Assembly: GCA_024734495.1 (NCBI GenBank)
Contig: JALMQS010000722.1
Location: 1,124,254 to 1,188,253, forward strand
Direction of reading: 5' to 3'
Length of the DNA: 64,000 nt
From: Forficula auricularia
Lineage: Eukaryota; Arthropoda; Insecta; Dermaptera; Forficulidae
The translations under genes and the position numbers were made by a program. Positions 11,861-22,068 of this stretch are shown in pieces (within the stretch, counting starts at the first letter, position 1; the number at the start of each line of letters is the position of its first letter). Under the pieces are notes generated by a model that saw only the letters and a program-made list of their open reading frames with translations, did no database searches and was not told where the DNA came from.

Positions 11861-13223
11861 TTTTGCTATGTATATAAAACAAAAAAGGACACAATTTTTT
11901 TTCTATTTAAATAAATTATTTAAAAAATTATGGAAAATTTTAAAAAATTGACTAATAAATATATAATTTTTAACAAATGAATACAAAATTATTAATTTAT
12001 TAAAAATAAATAAATAAATAAGCGATGTTTAAATTGAAAGAAGGGATTTCAATATTTTTCATTTAATTAAATAATAAATGAATTCGATTAATAACTTCTT
12101 ATTGACAAAAAATTAAATTTTTTATTTGAGACTTTTGAGAAAAATCTTCTAAAATAAATCATTCCGGTATGATGCAATATAATCCAGATATTTTGCTATG
12201 TATATAATGTATAACTTCGTTCGTTAAGAAAAAAGAACACAATTTTTTTCTTTTCTATTTTCTTCTTTAAGTGCCATATCAGGTCTCCCTGACGTTTTGG
12301 CTCCTCTCCACATCTCTATCTCAAGAAATTATTTCAAAAATTATGGAAAATTTTAAAAGCTGACTAATAAATAAATAATTTAAAGAAAATGAATACAAAA
12401 TTATTAATTTATTAAAAATAAATAATCGATGTTTAAATTGAAAGAAGGGATATCAACATTTTTCATTTAATTAAATAATAAATGAATTCGATTAAAAAAT
12501 TCTTATTGCCCGAAAATTAAATTTTTTATTCGAGACTTAAAAAATTTTGTAAAATAAATCATTCCGGTGTAATGCAATATAATGCAAATATTTTGCTATG
12601 TATATCAAAGTTAAGAAAAAAGAACACAATTTTTTTCTATCTCAAGAAATTATTTCAAAAATTATGGAAAATTTTTAAAAATTGACTAATATATAAATAA
12701 TTTTTAGAAAATTATTAATATATTTAAAGATAAGAGTAAATAAATATTATATGTAATATTCATTTACTATGAGTTAAGATTCTTGGTCACTTGTTTCACA
12801 TTAAAATTAAAAGATTAAATTTTTCGCTATCAACCCATCTTCAGGAAGTACAGAAAATAACTAATTTTCTAAAAGAAGATGGGTTGATAGCCCGAAATAT
12901 ATATATATTGAAAAAATTTACATCTTTTAATTTTTTTAATTTTAATGTGAAACAAGTGACCAAGAATCCTAACTCATAGTAAATGAATATTACATATAAT
13001 ATTTATTTACTCTTATCTTTATTAAAGATGTTTCACCTTGCACCAACACCACAATCTCTACTAATTAATTATTAATATTTAAAAAACAAAACGATGATTA
13101 AATTGAAAGAGAAGATATCAATTTAATTAAAAAATAAATTAATTCGATTAATAATAAGTTCTTATTGTCCAAAACTTAAATTTTTTATTCGATACTTGAA
13201 ACATCTTGTAAAATGCAATATAA
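11861..13223 (+). repeat. local tandem triplication of a ~330-400 bp unit
   Basis: Units begin at 11861, 12191 and 12591 with TTTTGCTATGTATAT and end with ATTCCGGT and AATGCAATATAATG-like sequence. Inside are GATGTTTAAATTGAAAGAAG and AATGAATTCGATTAA blocks in the same order. Unit 2 has an extra ~60 bp (about 12262-12322) of more mixed composition. Unit 3 is interrupted by the hairpin MITE at 12722-13062. No coding capacity is seen. Confidence 0.75.
12722..13062. mobile_element. palindromic MITE inserted in the third tandem unit
   Basis: Arms of ~140 bp (about 12725-12866 and 12875-13021) are inverted repeats carrying TAAGAGTAAATAAATATTAT, AAGATTCTTGGTCACTTG and TTTCACATTAAAATTAAAAG. Both central arms hold GAAGATGGGTTGATAGC followed by GAAA. 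It splits unit 3 of the tandem array and is therefore younger than the array. The right boundary is uncertain; a TTATTAATAT tract lies on both sides. Confidence 0.65.
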
Positions 13224-13396
13224 TGGCTGGGGCAGTGAAAAAAGTGTTGCTATTTTGAGAATTCAAACTTGTTTTGGATGTTAATGATTGTAGTGTCAAT
13301 AAATTGAGTGATGCTAATTATAGTCTAATGAACCATTTTGATCGTGTAATAAAACAGGTTTGCACTTGAGAATAGTTGCGGGGCGCAGACGGGTAC

Positions 13397-13455
13397 CTGA
13401 AGATGACGAGTGCGGCTGCGAGGAGAGGTGCGAGGTTGAGCCGTTGTTGCTGCAT
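13397..13455 (-). CDS. candidate first coding exon: signal-peptide N-terminus
   Basis: On the minus strand an ATG at 13455, with A at -3, opens MQQQRLNLAPLLAAALVIF: a short polar n-region, then a hydrophobic core typical of a secretory signal peptide. After 19 codons plus two bases the sequence reads CAG|GTACCC, a plausible splice donor (exon end 13397). It lies in a GC-richer island (13330-13900) that could be 5'UTR and promoter. Remaining exons would lie at lower coordinates; none was found in the window. Because the island has few stop codons, several longer ORFs overlap it on both strands (up to 164 codons); these are judged by-products. The protein cannot be identified from this exon, and the gene call is tentative. 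Confidence 0.35.
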
Positions 13456-13930
13456 GTTGACGGATTGACGAAGACGATGATGTACTAGAGAAAATAATCC
13501 CGAGGCGGAATGGCAAGTAGACGTTTCGAGCACGAAGAGACGAGTGAAGCGCGATTGTGGCTGGTGTGTCCATCTTATAGTCCCCTCTCTTGCCACCTCC
13601 TGCTTCGCCAAAGAACGGAACGTCTCGTCTTCGGTTCTGGTGCTCTTTCTGGCCTCGATCCAGTTCCGGTGGCGGCATCTTCTTCTTCGGCAGTGACAAT
13701 CTGGGGTTGGAGAGCGAAGCAGAAGTCGCCGGAGCCGAAATCGTGATCTTCGAGAATTGAAATTATACGAATGAATGAAATGATAAAAAAAAAAAAAATG
13801 CTGTGCTGACAAAAAAAGTGAGAAAGGTCGTTGTCAGAGGCTGTCAAATCCGATTGTAATTTCGAGATTGGAAAAGAAGAAAAAAATAGAATCACGAGAA
13901 CATCAACTAATCTAATTGTAATCAATTGAA
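13456..13930 (-). promoter_or_regulatory. GC-richer island, possible 5'UTR and promoter
   Basis: Composition changes sharply from about 70-80% AT around it to roughly balanced. On the minus strand it lies immediately upstream of the signal-peptide exon. No TATA box or initiator can be assigned with confidence. The overlapping ORFs on the two strands show no known domain. Confidence 0.3.
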
Positions 13931-14012
13931 TTATATTTGTTTCTAGGTCACAGAATCAATTTAAAAATAAAATCCGAAAAAATGGAAATTTTTAAAATTT
14001 TATTTATTCATC

Positions 14013-14017
<5 letters not shown>

Positions 14018-14043
<26 letters not shown>
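14018..14043. repeat. (AT)n microsatellite
   Basis: Pure alternating AT run of about 26 bases. Confidence 0.9.
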
Positions 14044-14112
14044 AATGGTCAAGATGTCGGTATTTGTCACAATTTTCCCACAATTTAAAATTTAAAAACA
14101 ATTGAAATTAAA

Positions 14113-14336
14113 TTGGAAGTTTTTGTGCCGAGAGTAGCAGAATTTTTATATTGAAGGAGACAATAAAAGAGTGTGTCTTCTGCTGGAATTATAAATTCAA
14201 ATTCATAAATTAATTCCTGTGAATCAATTGTAATAGACTGATGAAGGGGGTAAAGCCATCGAAACTATAGTCTCGTTATAAATAAATAAAATTTATAATT
14301 CCAGCAGAAGACACACTCTTTTATTGTCTCCTTCAA
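14113..14336. mobile_element. palindromic MITE of the GCCGAGAGTAGCAG family, with hammerhead-like core
   Basis: The left end has GCCGAGAGTAGCAGAATTT, then GGAGACAATAAAAGAGTGTG and TCTTCTGCTGGAATTATAAA. The last two blocks are mirrored at 14284-14336. Relatives lie at 42095-42345, 50065-50362 and 50587-50655. The central segment 14238-14271 reads CTGATGA, a short hairpin, CGAAAC, TATA, GTC. That order matches a minimal type I hammerhead ribozyme with a two-base-pair stem III. Confidence 0.65.
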
Positions 14337-14385
14337 CAATTGAAATTATAATAAATTATATTTAAAAAAAAAAAAAAAAAAAATC

Positions 14386-14518
14386 ACGCTTCTAAAAAGT
14401 ACAAAATAATGTAATACTTAATCAAAAAGTGTCGGGAGCAGAAACATGAATTAATTTCGACAAAGTGCCCCATGCTTTTTGATTAAGTATTACATTATTT
14501 TGTACTTTTTAGAAGCGC
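14386..14518. mobile_element. short palindromic MITE
   Basis: Positions 14386-14431 and 14473-14518 are nearly perfect inverted repeats (CGCTTCTAAAAAGTAC, AATGTAATACTTAATC). The ~40-bp spacer is unrelated. A poly-A run lies immediately upstream (about 14364-14383). Confidence 0.65.
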
Positions 14519-14771
14519 GTTTTTTGGTTTTTATAAAATATAATTTATTTTTTGACTTTTTAATCTTAATTATTTTTATAGAGAAAAGTTTGCGGAATTT
14601 AACAGAAGAAAATTCACATTCATAGATAGATAAATACATAGATTCATACAGGTGAAGCGTGTAAAAAAGACATCGTTGTAAATAATATGTACATGGGTGT
14701 TGACAATATGTAATCATAAATATGTAATTTTAATTACTTGATTAGTTTTTTGAGAATTTTTTATTTATTTA

Positions 14772-15040
14772 TATAACTATATATAACCAACTTCTTGAGG
14801 ATACAAATTCTCATATAAATAGGTGTTGGTTTTATTCTTTTTGACAAAAAAAACATTTTTGTCATTTATTTTATTGTTACAGGAACGTTTCGACATTGTC
14901 GAAACGTTCCTGGTAACAATAAAATAAAATAAAGAAAAATAAATGATAAAAATGTGTTTTTTTGTCAAAAAAGAATAAAACCAACATCTATTTATATGAG
15001 AATTTGTATCCTCAAGAAGTTTGGTTATATATAGTTATGT
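14772..15040. mobile_element. palindromic MITE, ~115-bp arms, 10-bp loop
   Basis: ATAACTATATATAACC and CTTCTTGAGGATACAAATTC at the left are mirrored at 14996-15038. The arms close on GGAACGTTTCGACA/TGTCGAAACGTTCC, so this copy is a near-perfect hairpin of about 270 bp. The centre looks like a collapsed version of the CGAAAC module. Confidence 0.7.
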
Positions 15041-15080
15041 AATTTTAAATTATGATAAAGAAACAAATTTTGTTCACAAA

Positions 15081-16080
15081 AAATTGGCACGTTCTGATGT
15101 GGCCATCAACATGATTTTACCACACACCCTGGCCCCTCTCTTATTTTTAATATTTAATCAAATTATTTATAATCATGTAGGGGGGGTTAGTTTTTGCATT
15201 TTAAACTACTGTGGGCCCACTGATTATGTATACAAAATTTGGTTGAGTTTGGTACAAGAGCAAAGATTTTCATTTTTTGACCCCCCTCCCCATTTTGGGC
15301 TGTTATTATTTGCATTTTTAGACTTCTGGGGCCCACTGATTAAGTATAAAAAATTTCGTTGTGTTTGCTACAAGAGCCTAGATTTTTATTTTTTGACCGT
15401 ACAACAACCCCCCCCCCATTTTGGGAGGTTAGCTTTTGCATTTTTAGACTTCTAAGGGCCCACTGATTATCTATACAAAATTTGGTTGAGTTTGCCCAAA
15501 TGGCCTAGATTTTTATTTTTTGACCCCCGTGAATTTTATCCCCAGGAAAAAAATCTTTTCGTTATTATAGGTTCATTTTTTAGTATATTTCGTTTTGTTG
15601 TTTTTTTAGTTTGAAAATATTATAATTCTAACAAAGTTAAATTTAGGGAACGAAGAAAAGAATATTTTTATTGTAGACAAAAGGATCAGCCGGGGCTCGA
15701 GCACGAATTTTAATTTTTAAACCCCCTTCCTCTTTAATTTTGGATGGATATGCACCAAATTCTAATCAGCTCTTTATCTCAATGCACCAAAACTACATGT
15801 GAAATTTGTTTTTGATATTCCCACTTATTTTTGAGCTAGCTCGTCCACAAAAATTTGGTAAAGCACAGACTAACTAACAGACATTTTGACAAAATAATTA
15901 ATATCTCAAAAAATATAATTTTTTTTGATGTTCACTTATTAGGGCTTTATTGTAGACCGAAATGCCATGGTTTCGCCCAATTTTTTTAATCAAAATTGAT
16001 TATGCCGTTTTTTAGTTATTTCGAAAAAAAACACTTTTTTCTTGCACGATTACAATACGTGACTATATGGTAAAGTAAAA
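15081..16080 (+). mobile_element. non-autonomous element X, copy 1 (with minisatellite)
   Basis: Homologous to 47326-48169: both begin near CGTTCTGATGTGGCCATC, continue through three minisatellite units, then a block containing CAGACATTTTGACAAAA, and end GCACGATTACAATAC followed by GTAAAGTAAAA. The end, read on the other strand, resembles the start of the foldback leaders at 32447 and 60715 (TTTTACTTTA, then GTATTGnAATCG). No protein is encoded; the 144-codon ORF is minisatellite. Confidence 0.6.
15181..15540 (+). repeat. minisatellite, three ~120-bp units
   Basis: Units start at about 15181, 15298 and 15423. Each has TTTTGCATTTTTAGACTTCT, a CCCACTGATTA block, AAAATTTGGTTGAGTTTG and a C-rich tract before CATTTTGG. 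The same units are at 47405-47780, and single inverted units occur near 18430-18545 and 24580-24690. Confidence 0.75.
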
Positions 16081-17406
16081 AGATATATAAATAGAAGCGT
16101 TGCGATCTACATATGTAATAACCTAATAACATTTTAAATAGATGAAAATAAACACTTCTAGTGGCTGTAGAACTTCAAAATTGATACGATGGCACAGAAG
16201 CTAATTTCTCCAAGAAAACTGAAAAAATCAATAATTCCGAAAAACCTACGGGGCCTACGAGCTGGGGGAGAGTTCCGAAAAAAGGGCTTAAATATAAATT
16301 AATTAATTAATGAGAGTTACTTCTAGTCCCTTTAGAAACTTCAAATTCGCTACCAGAAAAAACTTAAGCCATAGATATTTAGCTAGAAAAATTGAATCAG
16401 GTCAGAAATGGTGGGAGGATAAAAAATTAAAATTCTAGGCCTCTAGTTTTCCCTTTGGGCAAAATAATGTAAAGTTACTCTTTAAGATCCCATCAAACTA
16501 TTGCTTCAAAAATAAATCGACTACTCGAAATAGATGTGGGGAATGGGGGGAGGGGACAAAGTGTTTAAATTATAAGATCTCTCGCAGATCTAGATCAAAT
16601 TTCACACAGCTACTCTTTTGGAATGGGGATTATATTTTGTGGTCAAACTTTTGGGAATCCTGAGACTCTGCCCGTCAGGGTTGCCCGCTTGGGAGCCGTT
16701 ACTAGGAAGGTGTGCCAAATTAAAGACTCTAAGGGCGCTCATATTTAGTTTTGAAAAATCTGTAATACAAAAATAAAATTGTAATATAAAATCATAAATT
16801 TAACAATTATTCAACAATTATTTTGATCATAAAGTAAAAATATCATAAAATTAATTGTTCAAAAGAATATAAGATTGAAATTGTAAAAAAATTACATCTT
16901 TCAAATACAAAACTTTATCTGCTTCGCATGGATAAAGTAAAAATAATATATTTTTCAAAATGTTTTCAAAATAACAGGATAAAAAAAATATGGGGTCTAA
17001 TATATGAAAGAAAATAGCAATAATTTATGTATCTAAAGAATCTATTGGCCTTTTGATTCGATTTAATCTATCACAAGCCATTTCTTATGCACCTACAACT
17101 AACTATGTCTATGGCATTTCGCCCAAATTTCACCCCACACAGGTCAGAGAAATGGCCTTTACAGAAGATGAATCTCTCCTGAATCGAAATCGAATGACCA
17201 CATTCCGACGCCGGGTCTGAGCAATCTATCTTTCTCGGTCAAGATCTATATACAGGGTGGGGCATAAAGATCTATCACATTTTGAAGAGGTATAAAAAAT
17301 GAAAAAATTTAATAAAAAAAAAAAAAACAATATATTTTTGAAAAGAACATAAAACAAATTTTGTATACATATTCTGTGGACCCTCAGAAGGCTAGAAATT
17401 CAAATC
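16081..17406. other. intergenic DNA, mixed composition
   Basis: No ORF of note and no element with recognisable ends. Near 16550-16720 and 17100-17240 the sequence is less AT-rich. The phrase ATACAGGGTGGGGCATAAAG at about 17252 resembles one end of a CAGGGTG-type MITE, but no partner end was found. Confidence 0.4.
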
Positions 17407-17921
17407 CAGTGGCGTATCCAGAAAATTTTAATGTGCGGGGGTCCATCCACAAAGCAAAAATATTTAGTTGGGAATTTTTTTATTAAAATAATTAGTCCAG
17501 TTAAATTGTGTATTTACCCGGAAAGTTTTGAGGGTAGTTTTAATTTCTTCGCCCCCTTTATGTTAATCTTTATGTTAAATACTATTCCATCAGTATTTTC
17601 TTATGAAATTGTCACGTTCAACTATCGTCAGTAAACCGACTTAACAGATAACCGATTTTTAAATTTAGTTTGTGTGCCGCAAATATTTCCAGATATTTGC
17701 CGTCAACCAAAAAAGATTGAAAAGCACTGCCCTATGGTAAAGTAAAAAGGAAAAAAAATGAGAAAAATACTGGGAAAAAACATGGAATTTAAAAATATTT
17801 TTTCATCTGGTCACCCCTCATCAATAATTAATAAAAAAAAAGTATTGGCAAAAATGTACGCCTCTAAAATTTTTCCGCCTTAGGCACGTGCCTACTGTGC
17901 ATATGCGTAAATCCGCCCCTG
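17407..17921. mobile_element. hAT-like MITE (CAGTGGCG...CGCCCCTG)
   Basis: The left end is CAGTGGCGTATCCAG; the right end, inverted, CAGGGGCGGATTTAC, agreeing at 11 of 15 positions. The right part contains a GGCACGTGCC palindrome. Inside (17660-17735) lies part of a second hAT-like MITE family, the one at 45591 and 46387. A second copy, lacking the first seven bases, follows the retrotransposon tail at 23547. Confidence 0.55.
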
Positions 17922-18429
17922 TCTGTATCTCATCTCACCGTGACATAATACCAATAAAATGAGGGACCATATTAAATTCATTAATTCAATAAGAGTCTTC
18001 AATAAACCAAGAAAAAATATTAGCAAAAGTGGGTTGTTTTTATCATAAAAGTATTGCAGAAGATTCTTCCTATTTCCGTTCCTCGCTATAAAGACTTATA
18101 AATGGTTATTGTAAAAAAACAGTGCGCAACATGCAGCGTTTGTGGAAAAATGGGTGCAGTTTACAGTAGGGTCTCATACAAGTTAAAGTTATGTGTGAAA
18201 CCTCTTTGCCTTAATATGCTCATTTATTAACTAATTGATTCACAATTTGGAATAGTGTCTCTGAAATAATCGGAGGCATATCAACATATATCCTCTGAGT
18301 CATTTATCTTAAAAATAAATGTTACAAAGGGGCAAATGTGACCATCTCGATTCCTACAATTATTTCCATTTAAATTTTAATAACTCAGAAGATAACAGAA
18401 ACGTATATATAATGTAGGTATACATAATC

Positions 18430-18840
18430 TGTGGGTCACTAGAAGGCTAGAAATGCAAAAACTAACACCCAAAATGGAGGGAGGGTCATAAAATGAAAAT
18501 ACTTTCTCCTGGACCAAACTCAGCTAAATTTTGTATATAATTGTAATTATATAATACTAATAATATAATATAATATAAATATAATTATGAGTAGTATTAT
18601 ATAATTGTGGGACACTAGAAGGCTAGAAATGCAAAAAACTGGGTGCTGAGGGTGGGGTACGAGGGTGGAATCGGGTGGGGATGGGCTAGGGTATGGGGTG
18701 CGGGGGTGGTATGGAGGGTCCGGGGGTGGAATGGGAGTGGGGTGAGGGAGTGAGGCGGAATAGGGTTCAGGGGGGCCCAGGGGTGTAATCCCCTGGCTAG
18801 CAAGAGGGCCGCCGAAGGCGGGCCTTGCACCTAGTCAATA
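18430..18840. repeat. inverted minisatellite unit and G-rich segment
   Basis: 18430-18545 is one unit of the 15181-type minisatellite in inverse orientation. 18640-18835 is a G-rich run of GGGTGGnnTGGGGTG type ending in GGGCCGCCGAAGGCGGGCC, which can form a hairpin. The strong strand bias in G suggests a structured or replication-prone sequence. The small minus-strand ORF here is not a gene. Confidence 0.5.
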
Positions 18841-19549
18841 AATAAAAATATGTTAACTTTTATTAAAAAAATATTGTTTTTAATAATATTTTATTCATAG
18901 ATGATAGCAAAATAAGTTTTGTATTGTATATCAACAGTTTTAAAATTGCAATTACATTACACGTTGACTCTGCGAGAGTCTCTCGTGAACTGATTCTCGG
19001 TTCAATGGATTTGTTAGCAACTGAAGAAGGGGTTAGTTTTCAAATTTTTAGTGGCCCAAAATAAAAATCTGTAATTTGGTATTAAAGAAATATATGAACA
19101 AGTGAGTATTCAAAGACAGTCGAGTCTGAAAACATCGCAAGAATACGATCTTGCATCCTTTAAGATTTTCACACTGAATTGAAATAAAACAATCAAAATC
19201 GTTACATATATCATATAAATTAATGATTTTAAAACCATTTTAAATGAACTTCTATTAACGCTTTTAATTATTTAATAAAATAATTATTTAACTTATTTGC
19301 CCGTTTATCTGCCTGATCTGCCTGTAACGATAGTAATTTGAAAAATATTTTTTGAGATTCAAAAACGTGGTTTCATATGTGTAATTTGAGCTTTAGCTTA
19401 AGTTGTACTAGAATTAAACTTTTTTTTTTAGAAACTACCAAAAAGTCTCCAAAGAACGTTATATAGTTAGGCATGGTCGCATTTTGAAATGATTTATTAA
19501 TTATTGTAATTTTTTAATAAATGAATTCTATCACTTTGAAACAAAACAG
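18841..19549. other. AT-rich middle of duplication copy 1
   Basis: No gene. 19170-19280 is the patch that differs strongly from copy 2 (28010-28150) while both flanks agree closely. Confidence 0.5.
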
Positions 19550-20174
19550 CGTGCAAGCTTGGTCTCCTTATTTAGGTTTAGACTCTATTTTTCTCCAAGT
19601 CAACTTCTTACACTTTATAAGGCTCAAATTCGTCCTATCTCAAATATGGCTCTCATCTGTGGAGTGGGGTCTCCAAGCATTCTCTTGCCACACTGGATGC
19701 GATCCAGAAGCGAGCAATTAAACTAATAGGAGACCCGGCTCTAACCAACTCACTCGACTCCCTGGCTCACCGAAGAACCGTTGCTGCCCTTTCCCGTACT
19801 ACAGATACTATCACGGTGTCTGTTCAGTCGAGCTGAAATCAATTATCCCCCCTAAAGCCCTCTTTACGAGAAATACGCGGTTTTCGAACGCTCAGCACCC
19901 CTTCGCTGTCAAATTGGATAAAAGTCGAACAAGCGCTTTCGCCAACTCTTTTATCCCTATGACCTTCAGAGACTGGAACTCGCTCCTGCCACCATCTTTC
20001 CCGCGACTTATAACCTTCAGCTATTTAAGACCCTTATCCACAGATGCCTTCGACCCCCGCCCAGCCCATAAAATTCTTTCTTCTTCTTTTTCACGATGGA
20101 GGGGCCAACCCGAGGCCTTTAGGGGTTGCACCTTTTTGGTGTAACTCCTTCTCTCATCATTTTCATAAAAAAGA
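19550..20174 (+). pseudogene. non-LTR retrotransposon 3' end, family B, copy 1
   Basis: The conceptual translation, with frameshifts, gives YGSHLWSGVSKHSLATLD, IQKRAIKLIGDPALTNSLD and SLAHRRTVAALS, then remnants of the C-terminal region. The better copy at 35804-36452 reads the same domain without stops. This is the region after the reverse-transcriptase catalytic core. The 3'UTR (GGTTGCACCTTTTTGGTGTA) runs into a short A-rich tail at ~20165-20174. It is 5'-truncated and frameshifted, so inactive. A foldback element begins a few bases downstream. Confidence 0.75.
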
Positions 20175-20180
20175 AATAAC

Positions 20181-21968
20181 TGCAAACGGATCGTTGCTAA
20201 ACTTTATCCAAATTCATTTGAAATATTAATATGTTTGTTCCTTTATTATTAATCAGATATCACTTGCAATTTGTAGTTCATATTGACATTAATTCAAAAA
20301 TAATTCTCATTTAATAGTTGAGGAATAACCATTCTACATTTGATTTTTGACATTTCGGTTATTATTATAACTATTGCTGTACAGACACGAGGAATCGACT
20401 TAAAATCAAAAATAGTTATCGATTCTCATCTAATACTTGAGGAATAACAATTCTACATTAGGTTTTTGACGTTTCGATATATTGGTAACCACAGCTGAAG
20501 GCATGGAGGAATCGACTTAAAATCAAAAATAACGATCGATTCTTACTCTAATACTAGAGGAATAACCTTGTTGCATTCCATTTTTGATGTTTTGACTATT
20601 AATGGAAACTTCTACTGAAAACGTGGAAGAATCGACTTAAAATCAAAAAGACTAAATTCTTTTATGGCAAACAACTCAAGCGGGTTGTTTGCAAAAATTT
20701 TAGTCTTTTGATTTAAGTCTATGGCGTTTTCGGTAGAGGTTGCCATTAATAGTCAAAACATCAAAAATGGAATGCAATAAGGTTATTCCTCTAGTATTAG
20801 ATAAGAATCGATCGTTATTTTTGATTTTAAGTCGATTCCTCCATGTCTTCAGCAATGGTTACCAATAATAATCAGAAACGTCAAAAACCTAATGTAGAAT
20901 TGTTATTCCTCAAGTATTAGATGAGAATCGATGGCTATTTTTGATTTTAAGTCGATTCCTCCATGTCTTCAGCAATGGTTACCAATAAAAACCGAAACGT
21001 CAAAATCCAATATAGAATGGTTATTCCTCAAGTACTAGATGAGAACTCAATCGCTATTTTTGGCTTAAAGTCGATACCTCTATGTTCTTCAGCAATGGTT
21101 ACCAATAAAAACCGAAACGTCAAAAACCTAACAGTAGAATGGTTATTCCTCAAGTATTAGATGAGAACTCATCTTCGCTATTTTTGGTTTAAAGTCAGAT
21201 TCCTCTATGTCTCTCAGCAATGGCTGACCAATAAAAACCGAAACGTCAAAAATCCAATATAGAAATGGTTATTCCTCCGGCACTAGATGAGAATCAACGC
21301 TATTTTTGGTTCAAAGTCGATTCCTCTATGTCTTCAGCAATGGTTAACTAATAAAAACCGAAACGTCAAAAACCATATAGAAATGCGATATTCCTCAAGT
21401 ATTAGATGAGAATCAATCGCTATTTTTGGTTTAAAGTCGATTCCTCTATGTCTTCAGCAATGGTTACTAATAAAAAACCGAAACGTCAAAAATCCAATAT
21501 AGAATGATTATTCCTCAAGTACTAGATGAGAATCAATCGCTATTTTTGGTTTAAAATCGATTTCTCTGTCTTCAGCAAAGGTAACGGATAAGAAAACAAC
21601 GCAGTTGCTATGGTTACTTATAAAAATTCCTCCCAAATTTTTAGCATTTCACAGAGAGAAGCCTATCCATTCTTACTTAAGCAAGGCTAAATGAGCTATA
21701 TTAAAACTTTCAAATGAATAAATTTTAAAGAATTTAAAAATTAAAAAAAGTACCATCTTACTTCTAGAGTAAAGTACTTTAAAATATAATTTTTACTAAA
21801 AACCTTTATTTAACCTTTTTTGTGGTCCCCAAGGTACTTAATTAGGATATTAAATTTCATCAAAATTGGTTAAGTCATTTTCAAGATATTTAGAAAAAAC
21901 TAAAAAAGTACTGAAATAAAGTACTAATGTTTGTGGGCCGATATGTACCAAAAACTAATCAGCGCTTC
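20181..21968 (-). mobile_element. foldback element FB1 (inverted relative to FB2, truncated by the gap)
   Basis: From left to right: terminus TGCAAACGGATCGTTGC, three ~119-bp units in one direction (GAATCGACTT near 20391, 20511 and 20631), a cruciform centre at about 20645-20705 (GACTAAATTCTTTTATGG and mirror), about eight units inverted (to ~21595), then the leader reversed (21600-21968) until the N gap. FB2 and FB3 show the same plan. No protein is encoded. Foldback-type elements such as FB and Galileo have long inverted repeats with internal tandem units; assignment to that type is by architecture only. Confidence 0.75.
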
Positions 21969-22068
21969 NNNNNNNNNNNNNNNNNNNNNNNNNNNNNNNN
22001 NNNNNNNNNNNNNNNNNNNNNNNNNNNNNNNNNNNNNNNNNNNNNNNNNNNNNNNNNNNNNNNNNNNN
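21969..22068. other. assembly gap (100 N)
   Basis: Exactly 100 N, a conventional placeholder for a gap of unknown size. It cuts the foldback leader on the left and the retrotransposon on the right. Reading frames that appear to span it are artefacts. Confidence 0.99.

Larger units (their letters stand above)
17414..20174 (+). repeat. segmental duplication, copy 1 (~2.76 kb)
   Basis: Aligns in order with 23547-29050: the hAT-like MITE, an AT-rich middle, a GC-rich G-tract segment, and a reverse-transcriptase relic with its 3' tail. Most differences are single-base indels in homopolymers. This copy lacks the ~2.67-kb insertion found in copy 2. Confidence 0.85.

Noticed and set aside
13318..13925. 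Overlapping ORFs of 164, 124, 116 and 78 codons on both strands
   Set aside because: They arise from stop-poor GC-richer sequence. Only the short signal-peptide exon with a splice donor is kept, and that tentatively.
15021..15455. 144-codon ORF
   Set aside because: Read through the minisatellite of element X; residues repeat with the units.
20370..20400. CGAAACGTC inside foldback units as part of the hammerhead-like set
   Set aside because: The units contain CCGAAACGTC on one strand but the nearby CTGAAGA lies on the opposite strand, so the order needed for a hammerhead core is absent.
21931..22068. 377-codon ORF beginning before the N gap
   Set aside because: Its first 46 codons are foldback leader and N positions. 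Only the part from 22069 is supported, as a truncated reverse transcriptase.
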